Assembly: GCA_030674155.1 (NCBI GenBank)
Contig: CM060334.1
Span: 13,400,915-13,453,414, forward strand
DNA from: Stramonita haemastoma
Taxonomy: Eukaryota > Mollusca > Gastropoda > Neogastropoda > Muricidae
Direction: 5' to 3'
DNA: 52,500 bases
Below, in pieces: positions 11,404-22,334 of the stretch. Each line of letters begins with the position of its first letter. The stretch's first letter is position 1. The translations under genes were made by a program, and so were the position numbers. A model generated the notes under the pieces. That model did no database searches. It saw only the letters and a list, made by a program, of their open reading frames with translations, and had not been told where the DNA came from.

Positions 11404-11964
11404 AAAAGGGAATTAATAATCAGCACATTAAGTATTACATGTAAAAAAAAAAAAAAAAATTGATAATAATAAGAAAGGCAAAAACAGTGAGGGAAAATAT
11501 TATGAAACCTGTCCGTTTTTTATATATACAAATATTATATAAGTAACCACAAGTTTGGTCAGGGAAACCCAGGTAACAAAACACTATTTTTGTTCACATT
11601 TGATCCAGGGCACACATGTGCATGCAAGAAACCAAGAAAGACAATTCACAAAATAGTTTAAAAAGAAAAAAGAAAGAAAGAAGAAGAAAAAAAAAAACAA
11701 AAAAAACCACCACCAACAAAAACACAACAAAGATGCACACAATTTTTCAAGAAAAACTAGTCGACAACTAACAGATTTCAAGCACAAAAAATCTGAATAA
11801 GTACGTGTTCTCTGTCTGTCAGTCCGAAGCCCAGTATTATATCAAATAGCCACTGAGTAATCAATTCATTTTTTAACATCCCACAAGGTCAATGTCTGTT
11901 AACACACACATACACATACACACACAAACAAAACGCGTGCGCGCGCACACACACACACACACAC

Positions 11965-11999
<35 letters not shown>

Positions 12000-12015
12000 C
12001 ACACAACACAACACA

Positions 12016-12110
<95 letters not shown>

Positions 12111-12684
12111 ACAAACACACGAGCTCACATGCATACACCTATATGCAATCAAGACACAGGCATGCCCCTCTCGAAGGCAATACGCAGGCATCCCCTGGAT
12201 TCACACAATGCACGCGATCTGCAGACAGCACAGCACGCGTATGCCCCTCATGGCGCACAACATAAACGCTTCAATCAAAACCACAACGTGCAATCATCCC
12301 TCAGGATGCACAACATGAAAGTCCCAATGGGGAGACAGATCATGTACACCTTTTCAGTAAACCCAGCATGCAAGCCTCTCCAGGAAGCACACCTTTTCTG
12401 CACATTTCAGGAAGCACAACATACATGTACCAACCCATCAAGAAAAGCATGTATCAACCTGTCAGGAAGCAAGAGATCCATGTTCCTTTCACCAAGCACA
12501 GCATGTATGCATCCACAATGAGACACCATGGGAACCATCACATGGATAAGCGCAATAGCATACAACAGTCATACACACACACGCATGTACAAATGCACCA
12601 CAAACACACATGCGTACACACACACATACACACACTCACACATACTCACATACATACAACACATTATGCACACATATATACACT

Positions 12685-12738
<54 letters not shown>

Positions 12739-12746
12739 ACAAACAC

Positions 12747-12819
<73 letters not shown>

Positions 12820-13003
12820 CATCACACACAAAAAAAACCCACAACACAGGCACACTCACACACACACACATTGTTGTTACTCCGATGCTCTGACATTGTT
12901 GTTTTGCACTTCAGGAGAATTGTACAGCTGCTATAGTCCGAACTAAAGGGCCTGCACTCAATTCAGTATGATCTCCCTATTGACAGGGGAGGGGGGGGGG
13001 TCT
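11404..13003. repeat. 1.6-kb spacer between LINE ORFs with two (CA)n blocks
   Basis: Contains poly-A at 11443-11459, an A-rich patch (11657-11705), (CA)n at 11905-12125 preceded by 'gcgcgcgc', and (CA)n at 12680-12818. The segment 12130-12560 shows a loose ~30-35-bp periodicity built on 'caggaagcacaacat' and 'cagcatgcaagcc'. No coding sequence is apparent. Confidence 0.75.
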
Positions 13004-15631
13004 TCAGGAGGGTCTATATTGAGAAAGAATTTGGGACGCCATATTCAGGAGTTGGTAAGCATATTGTCCTGATTGAGACAGCAGACGGGGATCGGGACAC
13101 TGGCTGCTGGGTGGTGGCGCTGATGCAGCTACAGTCTGGAGAGGCTGGGGAGGAGTGGGATACAGATAAGGGGGGTATGGAAATGGAGGGGGGGGATTCC
13201 ACTGGGTCTGGAGAGGGTAGGGGTAAGGTCTGGGATGCAAGGTACTGGGGGCATCAGCAAATTGATGAACAGTTTCATTATCACCGCTATACAGCCGTGT
13301 AGAGGAAGATGGTCGGAAAGTCTGACTCCTGGAGTCAGCCAGAGGATCTGAAGAAACCCAGTGGGCGGGGGCAGGACCATCAGGTTGAGGCGGTTGTCTG
13401 TTCAACTGCTGGGTCGTTGTCTGGGAAGGCAGCATGGGGTAATGCCTCATAGAGGAGATAGCAGGTGCACCAGGGATCCGAGTGCCGTATCCACGAGAAG
13501 GGCGACGTCCATTAAAAGACATCATCCTGCCTTGTCTTGTACTGCCAGCTGCATTCAGGAGATGTTCTGCTGGCTGCTCAGGTGGGAGAAAACCTCCAGG
13601 TGGACCAGCCTCTTCAGAGTATTGATTGGAATGAGCTGACCAAGGGAGGAACTGCTTGAAGTTGACAGCCAGCTTGGCCACTCCCTTCATGCTGGGATGA
13701 ATACTGTCTTTATATAGTGCCTGTTTTGGAGCACCATTTTGCGTTAGGAAAGTGTCCTGATTGTTGATAAGATTGACATTAGCAGTGGTACAGGCTGTTT
13801 GAAGATTTTTGTTAGTGGGAAGGATGGCGTTATTGAGAGGGTGCCGTCCCCGGGCTGGAATTATTGAACTGAAGCTTAATTTTGCTGCTGGAAAACCTTC
13901 TTTACATAGTGTCATCAGCTCGACCCATTGTTTGATTGAAATAGGTCCTGCAGGACAGTCATTAACACCAATGTGGACTATCAGTGTGTGAACGTGGGTG
14001 TGTTTAGCTGGAAGTGTTGTTAGCCATTTTTTCAGGTTCACAAGAGTTATGCCAGGTATGCACAGCTTAAAGATACGATTTTGTTGATTTCCCAACCGTC
14101 TTGGGTCAATGTGTCTTATAGAAGAGTCCCCTATAAGGACAGAGCTACAGTTATCAGGAATTTTTAATTCATGAAGAATATGTTCAGGTGTTTTTTTTTC
14201 AGGAGTCTTCTCACTGAGGAAAATCTGTTCTGAAGCATTTTCAGTCTCAGGGTTGGCTGTACCTACGTTATAGCCATCTACATCATGTGATGGTGTGTTC
14301 AGTTCATTGTTTGATAATCGGTCAAACCGATTTTGTGTTGATACAGGAGACGTTATATGTAGATGGGCTTCAGGAGTTGTAAGTAAAGCTTCTGTTGTAG
14401 TTAATATTGCTGGTGCAACTGTTTTAATACTATTGTCGGCACTACTGATAACGGTGTCTGGGTTGTCTTTTTCGGGTTTTGTATGCGCAGAAGGATCTGC
14501 AGTTCTGGCAGCCTCGAAGGCCTGTTCCTCTGCTGTAGTCTTTTGCATATCGCACTGAGTCGAAATTGTCTTGACAGGAGATTTGTTAGTCAGAAGTTTG
14601 AGTTTTGACTGGAGTGTGCCCATTTGTGTCTTTAATGAATGGTTTTCTTTGTTTATGACATTGATCTGAGTTTCCAGTTGAGAAATGTACTTGTTAATGT
14701 TTTCCAGTTTAAGAACCATACTTTCTGTTTTGTTATTTAAATGTTGCTTGATTTCGTTTTTGATTGAAACCTGTGCATCATACAGCTGAGAGGTGAGTCT
14801 GCTTTCTAGGTCACTGATTTGATCTGTCATGAGCTGCTGAGTGTCTTCAAGGACTTGCAGTTTTTGACTCATGGAGCTATCAAAAAGTTTTTTAGGGCAA
14901 AGTGTGCGCCGTCTACTACGCTTGCTTTGCATGCGCTTGTGTGATTTGTTGGTGCCAGACATTGCATGATGCAAGCTGGAAGGCTGGCTAGTTGCCAAGG
15001 AGTCACAATCGGTTTTTTTCGGAGTTAACTGACGTATTTCTTGAGAACTAATGACTGTGCCATCTTTAGAGATGGCATATGAGTGACTTGAAGACTTGAC
15101 CTCTGTCTCAGTGTCATCACTGACACTGCTAAGGAGAGAGGATGTAGGAGTGAGTAAGATACGGGCTGTGGAAGTCAGACGTACAGGAGAAGAAAGCTGG
15201 AAAGAGTGGTAGACATTTTCTAGAAAGGTAATGGGGTGAGCAATCAGAAGAGATTTTAGTTTGTCAGTGTTTTTGTCCAGACAAAAATCAGACACAAGGT
15301 CCTTGAGTAACTCGCATTCCTTTTTGTCCCACTGCCTGCAGTCATTGCCTTGACATAGTAGTGTGCCTGTGCCCTCTTTTTTAAAGTATAAGGACAAAGT
15401 TATTCTTTTTGTATCCTCTACGTAGATTCTAATGACTGATTTGCAGAGACGTGTTTGATTGGGGTAGGTGATCCAGTTCGGAAGGGAAATAATATTGTCG
15501 TCTTCATCGAAATCGGTTAATTCTATCCTGATAAGTTCTTCTGAAACAGCGGAGTACCTGTAAAATAAACTGTTTCTCCACGCTGTTAATTCATTCTCCG
15601 GGCACGAAAAAACGCTTCTGAATTGAATCAA
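13004..15631 (-). CDS. LINE ORF1: coiled-coil protein with SGNH/GDSL esterase domain
   Basis: About 875 open codons. From the N-terminus: a ~150-residue domain with a CQGNDC motif (93-98) that I do not recognise; a Lys/Arg-rich stretch (231-248), possibly nuclear or RNA binding; a coiled coil (~252-348); an acidic/Thr-rich linker; an SGNH hydrolase fold (~495-665) with GDS (Ser503), GVND (Asn557) and DSIH (Asp642, His645); and a Pro/Gln-rich tail (~670-875). Esterase-type ORF1 proteins are known from CR1 and L2 LINEs, where they bind nucleic acid and may bind lipid. The first codon of this open stretch is TTG. The likely ATG is at 15677-15675, in another frame that meets a stop near 15597. 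One extra T in a six-T run near 15612 would explain this. Confidence 0.9.
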   Translation of the reverse strand: MIQFRSVFSCPENELTAWRNSLFYRYSAVSEELIRIELTDFDEDDNIISLPNWITYPNQTRLCKSVIRIYVEDTKRITLSLYFKKEGTGTLLCQGNDCRQWDKKECELLKDLVSDFCLDKNTDKLKSLLIAHPITFLENVYHSFQLSSPVRLTSTARILLTPTSSLLSSVSDDTETEVKSSSHSYAISKDGTVISSQEIRQLTPKKTDCDSLATSQPSSLHHAMSGTNKSHKRMQSKRSRRRTLCPKKLFDSSMSQKLQVLEDTQQLMTDQISDLESRLTSQLYDAQVSIKNEIKQHLNNKTESMVLKLENINKYISQLETQINVINKENHSLKTQMGTLQSKLKLLTNKSPVKTISTQCDMQKTTAEEQAFEAARTADPSAHTKPEKDNPDTVISSADNSIKTVAPAILTTTEALLTTPEAHLHITSPVSTQNRFDRLSNNELNTPSHDVDGYNVGTANPETENASEQIFLSEKTPEKKTPEHILHELKIPDNCSSVLIGDSSIRHIDPRRLGNQQNRIFKLCIPGITLVNLKKWLTTLPAKHTHVHTLIVHIGVNDCPAGPISIKQWVELMTLCKEGFPAAKLSFSSIIPARGRHPLNNAILPTNKNLQTACTTANVNLINNQDTFLTQNGAPKQALYKDSIHPSMKGVAKLAVNFKQFLPWSAHSNQYSEEAGPPGGFLPPEQPAEHLLNAAGSTRQGRMMSFNGRRPSRGYGTRIPGAPAISSMRHYPMLPSQTTTQQLNRQPPQPDGPAPAHWVSSDPLADSRSQTFRPSSSTRLYSGDNETVHQFADAPSTLHPRPYPYPLQTQWNPPPPFPYPPYLYPTPPQPLQTVAASAPPPSSQCPDPRLLSQSGQYAYQLLNMASQILSQYRPS

Positions 15632-15680
15632 GAGTTGCTTGAAGTTTGTGTTCTTTAACAGTTGGCTGGTTTTCCATAAT

Positions 15681-16215
15681 TAAAGAAAATCAACATTTTC
15701 ACATCTACTCGTTCAATCACAGACATTGTCTTATGGGATTGTTCTTCAATTCATTTTTCAATAAGCATTTTACAGCATACTTTTAAATTTGGTGTTAAAT
15801 CTCTTGATTAGCAAAAAATATCAGTCACAGAGTTCAATTTTGTACGGTGCCTGTGCTCAATCAGTTTGTTTACTTCCGTGATAAACAACAACAAAACCAC
15901 GTGTATAAACTCAACTTTCCCGTGCACTGAAAACATGCACCTTAAGATGCACAGACGTGGGGGAAAAAAACAAAAACAAAAAAAAAACCCTTGTGAAAAC
16001 TGTTTATAGCTGAAGTTCAAATTTTCTTGTTTACATGAACTAATCTATAATTGATTGGTTACGCACCTTTTGACAGTGTCTACCACACTCTTGACTTCAC
16101 AGTCACATGCAACGTGGTTTCACTCATCACTTCACAAAGTTTCACAACTATTGATGTCCTAGAACACCATCAAAATAAGTCATGTGTGGAGAGCGATTTC
16201 AAACACGCCCCACCC
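15681..16215. other. Possible LINE 5' UTR, otherwise no feature
   Basis: AT-rich sequence upstream of ORF1 with no recognised repeat or gene. Its role as the element's 5' UTR is inferred from position only. Confidence 0.4.
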
Positions 16216-16234
16216 CAAGAGAAGCAGTCGAGAG

Positions 16235-16837
16235 AGGGGAAGGGAGACAGAGGTAGGACGGAGAGAGAGGGGGAGGGGAGAGAGAGGGGAGAGGGAGAGA
16301 GAGGGGGAAGGGAGAGAGGGGGGAGGGAAAGAGAGGGGAAGGGAGAGAGAGGGGGAAGGGAGAGAGAGGGGGGGAGGGAGAGAGAGGGGGAGGGAGAGAG
16401 AGGGGGAGAGAGGGGGAAGGGAGAGAGAGGGGGGGTAGGGAGAGGGGGGGGTAGGGAGAGAGAGGGGGAATGGAGAGAGAGGGGGAAGGGAGAGAGAGGG
16501 GGAAGGAATAGAGAGGGGGAAGGGAGAGAGAGGGGGAAGGGAGAGAGAGGGGGAAGGGAGAGAGAGGGGGAAGGAATAGAGAGGGGGAAGGGAGAGAGAG
16601 GGGAAGAAATAGAGAGGGGGAAGGGAGAGAGAGAGGGGAAGGGAGAGAGAGGGGGAAGGGAGAGAGAGGGGGAAGGGAGAGAGAGGGGAAGGGAGAGAGA
16701 GGGGGAAGGGAGAGAGAGGGGGAAGGGAGAGAGAGGGGGGAAGGGAGAGAGGGGGGAAGGAAGAGAGAGGGGAAGGAGAGAGAGGGGAAGGGAGAGAAGG
16801 GGAAGGGAGAGAGAGGGGAAGGGAGAGAGGGGGAAGG

Positions 16838-16868
<31 letters not shown>

Positions 16869-16885
16869 GGGGAAGGAGAAGGGGG
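16235..16885. repeat. ~650-bp polypurine minisatellite
   Basis: The forward strand is almost entirely G and A, built from variable units such as 'ggggaagggagagaga' of about 15-22 bp. A few T interruptions occur (gggtaggg, aatgg, gaatagag). Open frames of GREREGKGERG type are translated repeat. The sequence is well suited to forming intramolecular triplex (H-DNA). Confidence 0.95.
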
Positions 16886-17161
16886 AAGGAGAAGGTGAAG
16901 TGTTGGTCAGTTTGCAGGTGGTGTGCTATTTGGGGGGAGTCTTTGTTGGAGTCCTTTGCAGAAAAGTGTATATTGCAGAGAATAATAAAGATAAAATGAA
17001 CGAATAGATGAACAAGAACGAAAAGCTCTTTGTCATTCCTAAGGACAATTTCGATCTACCCCATGATCAAACATCAAAGGTTAATACAACAAAACTTGAA
17101 AGAGAAAAAGACTACAAAAAATAAGTCACTAAATCATTCCAAATCGAAATTTATAGAGCAG

Positions 17162-17163
<2 letters not shown>

Positions 17164-17246
<83 letters not shown>

Positions 17247-17272
17247 AGAGAGAGAAGGGGGAGAGAGAGAGG
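17164..17272. repeat. (GA)n microsatellite
   Basis: About 80 bp of pure GA followed by degenerate purine repeat. Confidence 0.97.
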
Positions 17273-17279
17273 AGGTGCT

Positions 17280-17984
17280 GTTTTTTACTTCACCATCTAA
17301 ATGCCATTTTCCTTGCTCAAACTTCGAATCTTGTTTCACATTCAAAGAGAAAATGAGTTTTTCCTTATTCATTGTTAAGTTCAAGTTTGCCTGTCAATAT
17401 TAACATAGGGGAAATAAACAACCGACTTTCGGGGTGAAAAGGGCCGGGTTATTTCGCTTTACTGTTGTTGCTAGTATGATTAGTTTTGTGACATTTTCCT
17501 CTCTATGGGGCGCTCAAGTTACAATAAAATATTATTTCACTTGTTCTTTGCTTGCAATATCGAGAAATTAGACGATACAATGAACTGGGGAAATTTTCTG
17601 TTAATTTCGTTTCGATGTGATTTTAGGTTTACTTCCCTCTCTCCCTCTCTACATCCCCAGTTCTTTTCCGTCTCTGTCTATATGTGTGTCATAGCCAGCC
17701 ATGTTTATATTATCTGCTTATCTCTCTGTCTGCTCTCTTTCTTTCCCTCTCTGGGTCTTTGTGATTCTGTTAGTACACTATAATGTTTATCTGTCCGAAT
17801 GTTTACTATCTCATACTCTCTCTGAACTTTCAAAACCGCATGCACACGGTGACTATATGTAAAGAAAAGCTCACGAGTGTTTATTCAATTATATTTGAAA
17901 TTTTAAAAAACGGATTAAAGTCGAACAAAAACATGCATATCCATACACACACAGTAATCTAGCAAGCGTGCGAGCAAACAAGAG
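17280..17984. other. No gene recognised
   Basis: AT-rich sequence with a short C/T-rich patch at 17633-17760. No family repeat or coding signal is visible. Confidence 0.5.
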
Positions 17985-18318
<334 letters not shown>

Positions 18319-18449
18319 ATGCATGCGCTATTACGTCAAATGTAACGTTTGGTACTCCTGATCAAAAAAATATATATGATATATATAAGTTTAGAAACAT
18401 GCTTTGGCACTAACATGTATCAAACACATCTATCTTCTCTATAAAGTGA

Positions 18450-18840
18450 ACAAGCCGGACGATTGCTCAACACCATTCAAAACCTGCAATATCCAAATGC
18501 TGACATCGTGACCAACGAATTACTGCTCAGACAAGAACAAATTGCCTCCTTTGCATACCTCGAATTCTGCTTATATTCCTGAAAACCATCCTCCAGTCTT
18601 CGGGTTCAGAATCGAAAAGGGAAGTTGCAATCTCTGAAAGCTGGAGAGCATGCCCTCTATCAAGGGAAGGATGGATTGCATGAGTCACAAGAGTTTGTTA
18701 CAGTTGTGATATGCTAGCTAGAATATTTCTTTCCCGTCTGAATCATGATATCATACTTCGATTCCTTTGGCGAGTCGGATCGTGTGGTAGGTAAAGTATT
18801 AGTGATTGCCCTCGCTTTATTTTGTACTTTTATCATGATA
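18450..18840 (+). repeat. Diverged duplicate block, copy 1
   Basis: Shares ordered words with 19430-19800: 'gcttatattcctgaaaacca', 'atcctccag', 'cattcagaa'-like and 'gagagcatg.cctctat'. The two copies are about 990 bp apart in the same orientation, on either side of the tRNA/5S SINE. Function unknown. Confidence 0.65.
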
Positions 18841-18844
18841 TTTA

Positions 18845-19235
18845 GGGGCGGGATAGCTAAGTGGTCAGAGCACTCGCTTTCCCCAAACCAAGTTAGGCCT
18901 ATGTAGCGTCGAGCGTGGTTACCAGTTGGATGGGTGACCGTTTGCGCACCTTGACTTCAGTACAGTCCCCCCCCCCCCCCCAGTTCACCCAGCTGTAAAT
19001 GGGTACATGCCCTATTTAGGGTCAGGGTAGGTAAAGCAGTGAGGGAGAGGAGATGGGCGCCGCCCTCAATTTGCTGGCCCCTGGAGAAGCTGAGGTCTTT
19101 GATACCTCGCTTCCCTACGACCGCCTTGGTTATGGGACACCTTTATCTTTTTCTTTTATTATGATATCCTTCGAAATCGAAATATGGCTGCCTGAATGGC
19201 ATCACTGGGTTTGGAGTTCGGAGTTTCTCCTACTT
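18845..19235 (+). mobile_element. Chimeric tRNA/5S-rRNA SINE with tail B
   Basis: The head 'gggatagctaagtggtcaga' is a tRNA 5' half with an A box. The next block, 'gtagcgtcgagcgtggttac' then 'agttggatgggtgaccg', matches the middle of eukaryotic 5S rRNA, including its internal promoter (box A to box C). A body follows ('gggtcagggtaggtaaagca', 'gaagctgaggtctttgatac'). The end near 19165-19200 ('cgaaatcgaaatatggctgc') resembles tail B. A poly-C run lies at 18967-18981. A sister copy is at 22335-22640. Confidence 0.82.
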
Positions 19236-19429
19236 TGTAGTGAAACAAAGCGTTTTCTTAGAAGTCGAAGTGAGGTGTGGCACTTAAAAAACATGCATAC
19301 ACGTACACGTTTCCATACGCGTGTACACAAGTCTTTATGTTGAACCCTAGATGTGATTGATGTGAAAGACAGAGTGCATAAACTGGGTGACCCCCAGAGT
19401 GTTAAACTGGGGATCGGCAAATTGCAACA

Positions 19430-19800
19430 ACATTCTCCATCACTGTTTAAGATTGTATTCGATCAATTCAATTGAAATACTTCATTTATCGCACTAACAG
19501 AGACCTTCACGTCAATCTGACCCTGTAACCAACACATTACCACACACAGAAAGAAAAATACATACCGTAAAACTTGCTTATATTCCTAAAAAGATATCCT
19601 CCAGGTTTTGCATTCAGAAGGTTGTTTCCTGTAGAGATGAGAGCATGACCTCCATTAAGTGGAACTATAGGTTGTGTCGGTCATAGAAGTGTAGAAAATA
19701 ATATGTCTTCTGATAGGGATTCGTAAAGCACTCCGTCTGTATTGTGCCTGTTTACGATGCATTCACTTCGGTGGAATATAAGATAGATACGAGTGATGTC
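19430..19800 (+). repeat. Diverged duplicate block, copy 2
   Basis: Partner of 18450-18840. It keeps 'gcttatattcctaaaaaga', 'atcctccaggttttgcattc' and 'gagagcatgacctccatt'. No open frame is shared between the copies, so a coding origin is not supported. Confidence 0.65.
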
Positions 19801-20210
19801 GCTGATTTTATTTTTATGTAAGTTGAGCAAACCAGCATATAAAATCCTCCGAAGGCAAAGCAGGGATGCCTATAACACTACTTGTGTTAGCATTCTGGGT
19901 TTCTTTCTAACTTAATTTTGAAAAAAAAACCCAAACAGCAGAGGAAATCTGAAGTGTTAGTTAGGCTGCCTGTATGGAGAAGCGCTGGTAAACAGCTGGT
20001 ATACGCAGATGCTACCTCACACGTAAGAAGTGCCACGGTGTTTAATGCTGGGCGACCCCAGCATGTTTACGAAGGGAACGCCCAACATCGGCAACAGGGC
20101 GCACCGAGGGTCATATGTTATTTTTTGTAAGCGCGATACATACAGATTTTTTAAAATCTTTACTCGGCTAGAGCGTTCAGGTTTACAAATCATCCAATTG
20201 TGCATAGTGA
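19801..20210. other. No gene recognised
   Basis: Contains a small perfect inverted repeat, 'atgctgggcgaccccagcat' (20044-20063), and little else. Confidence 0.5.
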
Positions 20211-20214
20211 TGCA

Positions 20215-20480
20215 GGTGAGTGGAGTGTTGCGCTTATAATTTCACGGCCCGGGTTTGTCTCACCATAGAAAACCCGCGTTCGAGCCGAGTTTTATCCTTG
20301 GAGATAGCATCAGTACCCACTCCACTCCACCCCAAAGTCCTACGGTTAAGGCTGTAAACCCGAGGCCCGGTGTGCGGACGCATGCAGAGCTTCGTGCGCA
20401 CATTTTTACAAACTTGTTCCGCCTTTTGGGACAGTAGGCCACTGTGTGACGGTAGGAACGGATGACAAAACTATTTTTTC
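20215..20480 (+). mobile_element. tRNA-derived SINE (family 1), diverged copy
   Basis: B-box-like 'cccgcgttcgagccgagt' is followed by 'atcagtacccactccactcc', the central block 'ctgtaaacccgaggcccgg' and the 3' block 'ttgttccgccttttgggaca'. The head region is diverged and the 5' boundary is uncertain. It ends in an A/T-rich stretch near 20480 without tail A. Confidence 0.75.
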
Positions 20481-20577
20481 TTTAAAAAACGCATACACAC
20501 TGGTGGTGTGTTTTTGACCACTACCCGAATGTGACTATCTTAGATATGGGCAAAAAAGGGTGGCACTTGCAAAAAGT

Positions 20578-20604
20578 AAAACACACACACACCACACACC
20601 CCAC

Positions 20605-20646
<42 letters not shown>
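20578..20646. repeat. (CA)n microsatellite
   Basis: Nearly pure CA dinucleotide directly upstream of a truncated SINE. It may have expanded inside the lost SINE head. Confidence 0.95.
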
Positions 20647-20650
<4 letters not shown>

Positions 20651-20654
20651 ACAT

Positions 20655-20937
20655 CTAACTGATTTAACTTCAGTGCCGACTCCACTTTCCCCCCAAATCC
20701 TTCGGTTGAGCCTGGAAGCCGAGGTCCCCTGTGCGAACGCACTCAGAACATCTAGCGCACACGTTAAAAAGATAGTCATGTTCCGCTTGTCGAAAGAGTA
20801 GGCCAATTTGTGCCTGGTGAGAATAGATGACAAAATTGACAAAACTGCACACACACACGGGGCTGGATGTAAAAAAAAACACCACATGAGTGCTTATTCC
20901 ATGTCCTCGATATAAAGAATAGTTAAATAAATAAACT
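20655..20937 (+). mobile_element. SINE family 1, 5'-truncated, tail A
   Basis: Starts within the central region ('cttcagtgccgactccactt'), continues through 'gtgcgaacgcactcagaaca' and 'catgttccgcttgtcgaaag', and ends with complete tail A: 'ggggctggatgtaaaaaaaa', then 'gagtgcttattcca' and (aaat)n. It is a clear example of the LINE-like tail. Confidence 0.88.
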
Positions 20938-20993
20938 AAACTAAACACATAACTCCACAACAGAACACAAAAGAACACAACAGAACACTACAC

Positions 20994-21154
<161 letters not shown>

Positions 21155-21234
21155 CACTTTGTGGCCGAACCTTGGAGCTCTAGCTGAGGAAGGAAAAAAA
21201 AGGAATACTTCAATTTAATGTTTTCTTCAACCCT

Positions 21235-21430
21235 TAAGTGGCGGTCTGGGTACTAGGTTTTAGAATGAGACAACAGAGGCTGGAGTACAACACTTAGCGC
21301 ACGTAAAAGAACCCACGACAAGAAGAAAGTTGTTCCGTGTGTAAATCGCGGTAAAAAAAAAAATCTTTCATAGGAAAGCAAGTATCCCCCCTCAAAAAGA
21401 AGTGGCGCTGCTCTTGTGGCAACGAAAAAT
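21235..21430 (+). mobile_element. Gastropod-type repeat (family C), partial
   Basis: Contains 'ttagcgcacgtaaaagaacc', then 'cacgac', an A-rich linker and 'aagtggcgctgctcttgtgg'. From memory these words are typical of a SINE-like repeat abundant in marine snails. Other pieces of the family are at 28358-28460, 31325-31428 and 43385-43455. Confidence 0.65.
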
Positions 21431-21883
21431 TTACGCCAGAAAATCGGTCGACATGAAAAAGTTTGAATATTTATGATATAATAAAGATAAGCCGTACCTA
21501 CACTTGTTTTTCCTCCTCTATTTTTTCCTCAATAATATAATAAAGATAAGATAAAATGCAGCGACAGATGTCCCCCCCTCCCCCCCGAAAAAAAAAAATC
21601 GTTTGATTAATCTTTTCGTAGCTGCGAATTGCCGAAGTTTTTAGCCGTAAATTAAAGAATATTTTGTATTGGGTTTATAACATTTCTTCTGTCTGCAGTA
21701 ATTTTCTTTTCAGTTGTCTTTTTTTTTCTAGAAAACAGGGAGTCCAATACCAGCTTTAAATATTTTTTTGCAGAAGAAAAATATGTAAGGACCTCTGTGT
21801 AGTGTCAGAAACATTATTTGGGTTAGACTTGAAATTCAGTGGCAGGTTTTTGTTTTAATTGTTGTGTCATGAATGGGAAGAAA

Positions 21884-21885
<2 letters not shown>
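21430..21885. other. AT-rich sequence, no gene recognised
   Basis: Contains short direct repeats of 'aataatataataaagataag' type at 21475-21555. Nothing else was identified. Confidence 0.5.
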
Positions 21886-21965
<80 letters not shown>

Positions 21966-21970
21966 TAGAT

Positions 21971-22009
<39 letters not shown>

Positions 22010-22040
22010 AATTATATATATATATATATATATACATACA
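21886..22040. repeat. (CG/CA)n then (TA)n microsatellite
   Basis: (ACGC)n at 21885-21903 is followed by (CA)n to 21962 and (TA)n at 21976-22035. Open frames are translated repeat. Confidence 0.96.
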
Positions 22041-22334
22041 TACATACACACACGCGTGCGCGAATGAACCTGTGAGCATCACACATCCACAAGCCACATA
22101 CACGCCTGCGCACGCGATTATAAGCACCCGAGTAGTACACACGCACACAACACACGCATAAGTAGTCAGCCACGCACATCCCCCCCTCTGTGGAAATCCT
22201 TGTCTAATTTTATGCTATGTTCGCAAAAAGAAGCTTCTGAGAGCCTTTCCCCCTTTTTTGTGAGGGGACCGGGGGGGGGGGGGGCGAAATTTCGGGAGCC
22301 GTCAGATTTTAAGCATATGCATTTGAAAGGGGGG

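Larger units (their letters stand above)
8122..15680 (-). mobile_element. Long non-LTR retrotransposon (CR1/L2-like LINE), two ORFs, minus strand
   Basis: The element reads right to left: a possible 5' UTR above 15680, ORF1 (15631/15677-13004), a 1.6-kb spacer, ORF2 (11403-8569) and a 3' UTR ending near 8122. The 3' end is marked by a tandem ten-base repeat (reverse strand 'aaagtgtttc', three copies at 8123-8150) just after 'cttaataaaag', a possible polyadenylation signal. ORF1 and ORF2 lie in the order and strand expected of one element. The spacer is unusually long and loaded with (CA)n, so either microsatellites expanded inside the element or two copies are juxtaposed. ORF2 is intact, which suggests a fairly recent copy. 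The 3' ~55 bp resembles the tail of SINE family 1. The 5' end cannot be fixed by eye. Confidence 0.85.

Noticed and set aside
16051..17007. 318-codon Arg/Glu/Gly-rich protein
   Set aside because: Translation of a polypurine minisatellite.
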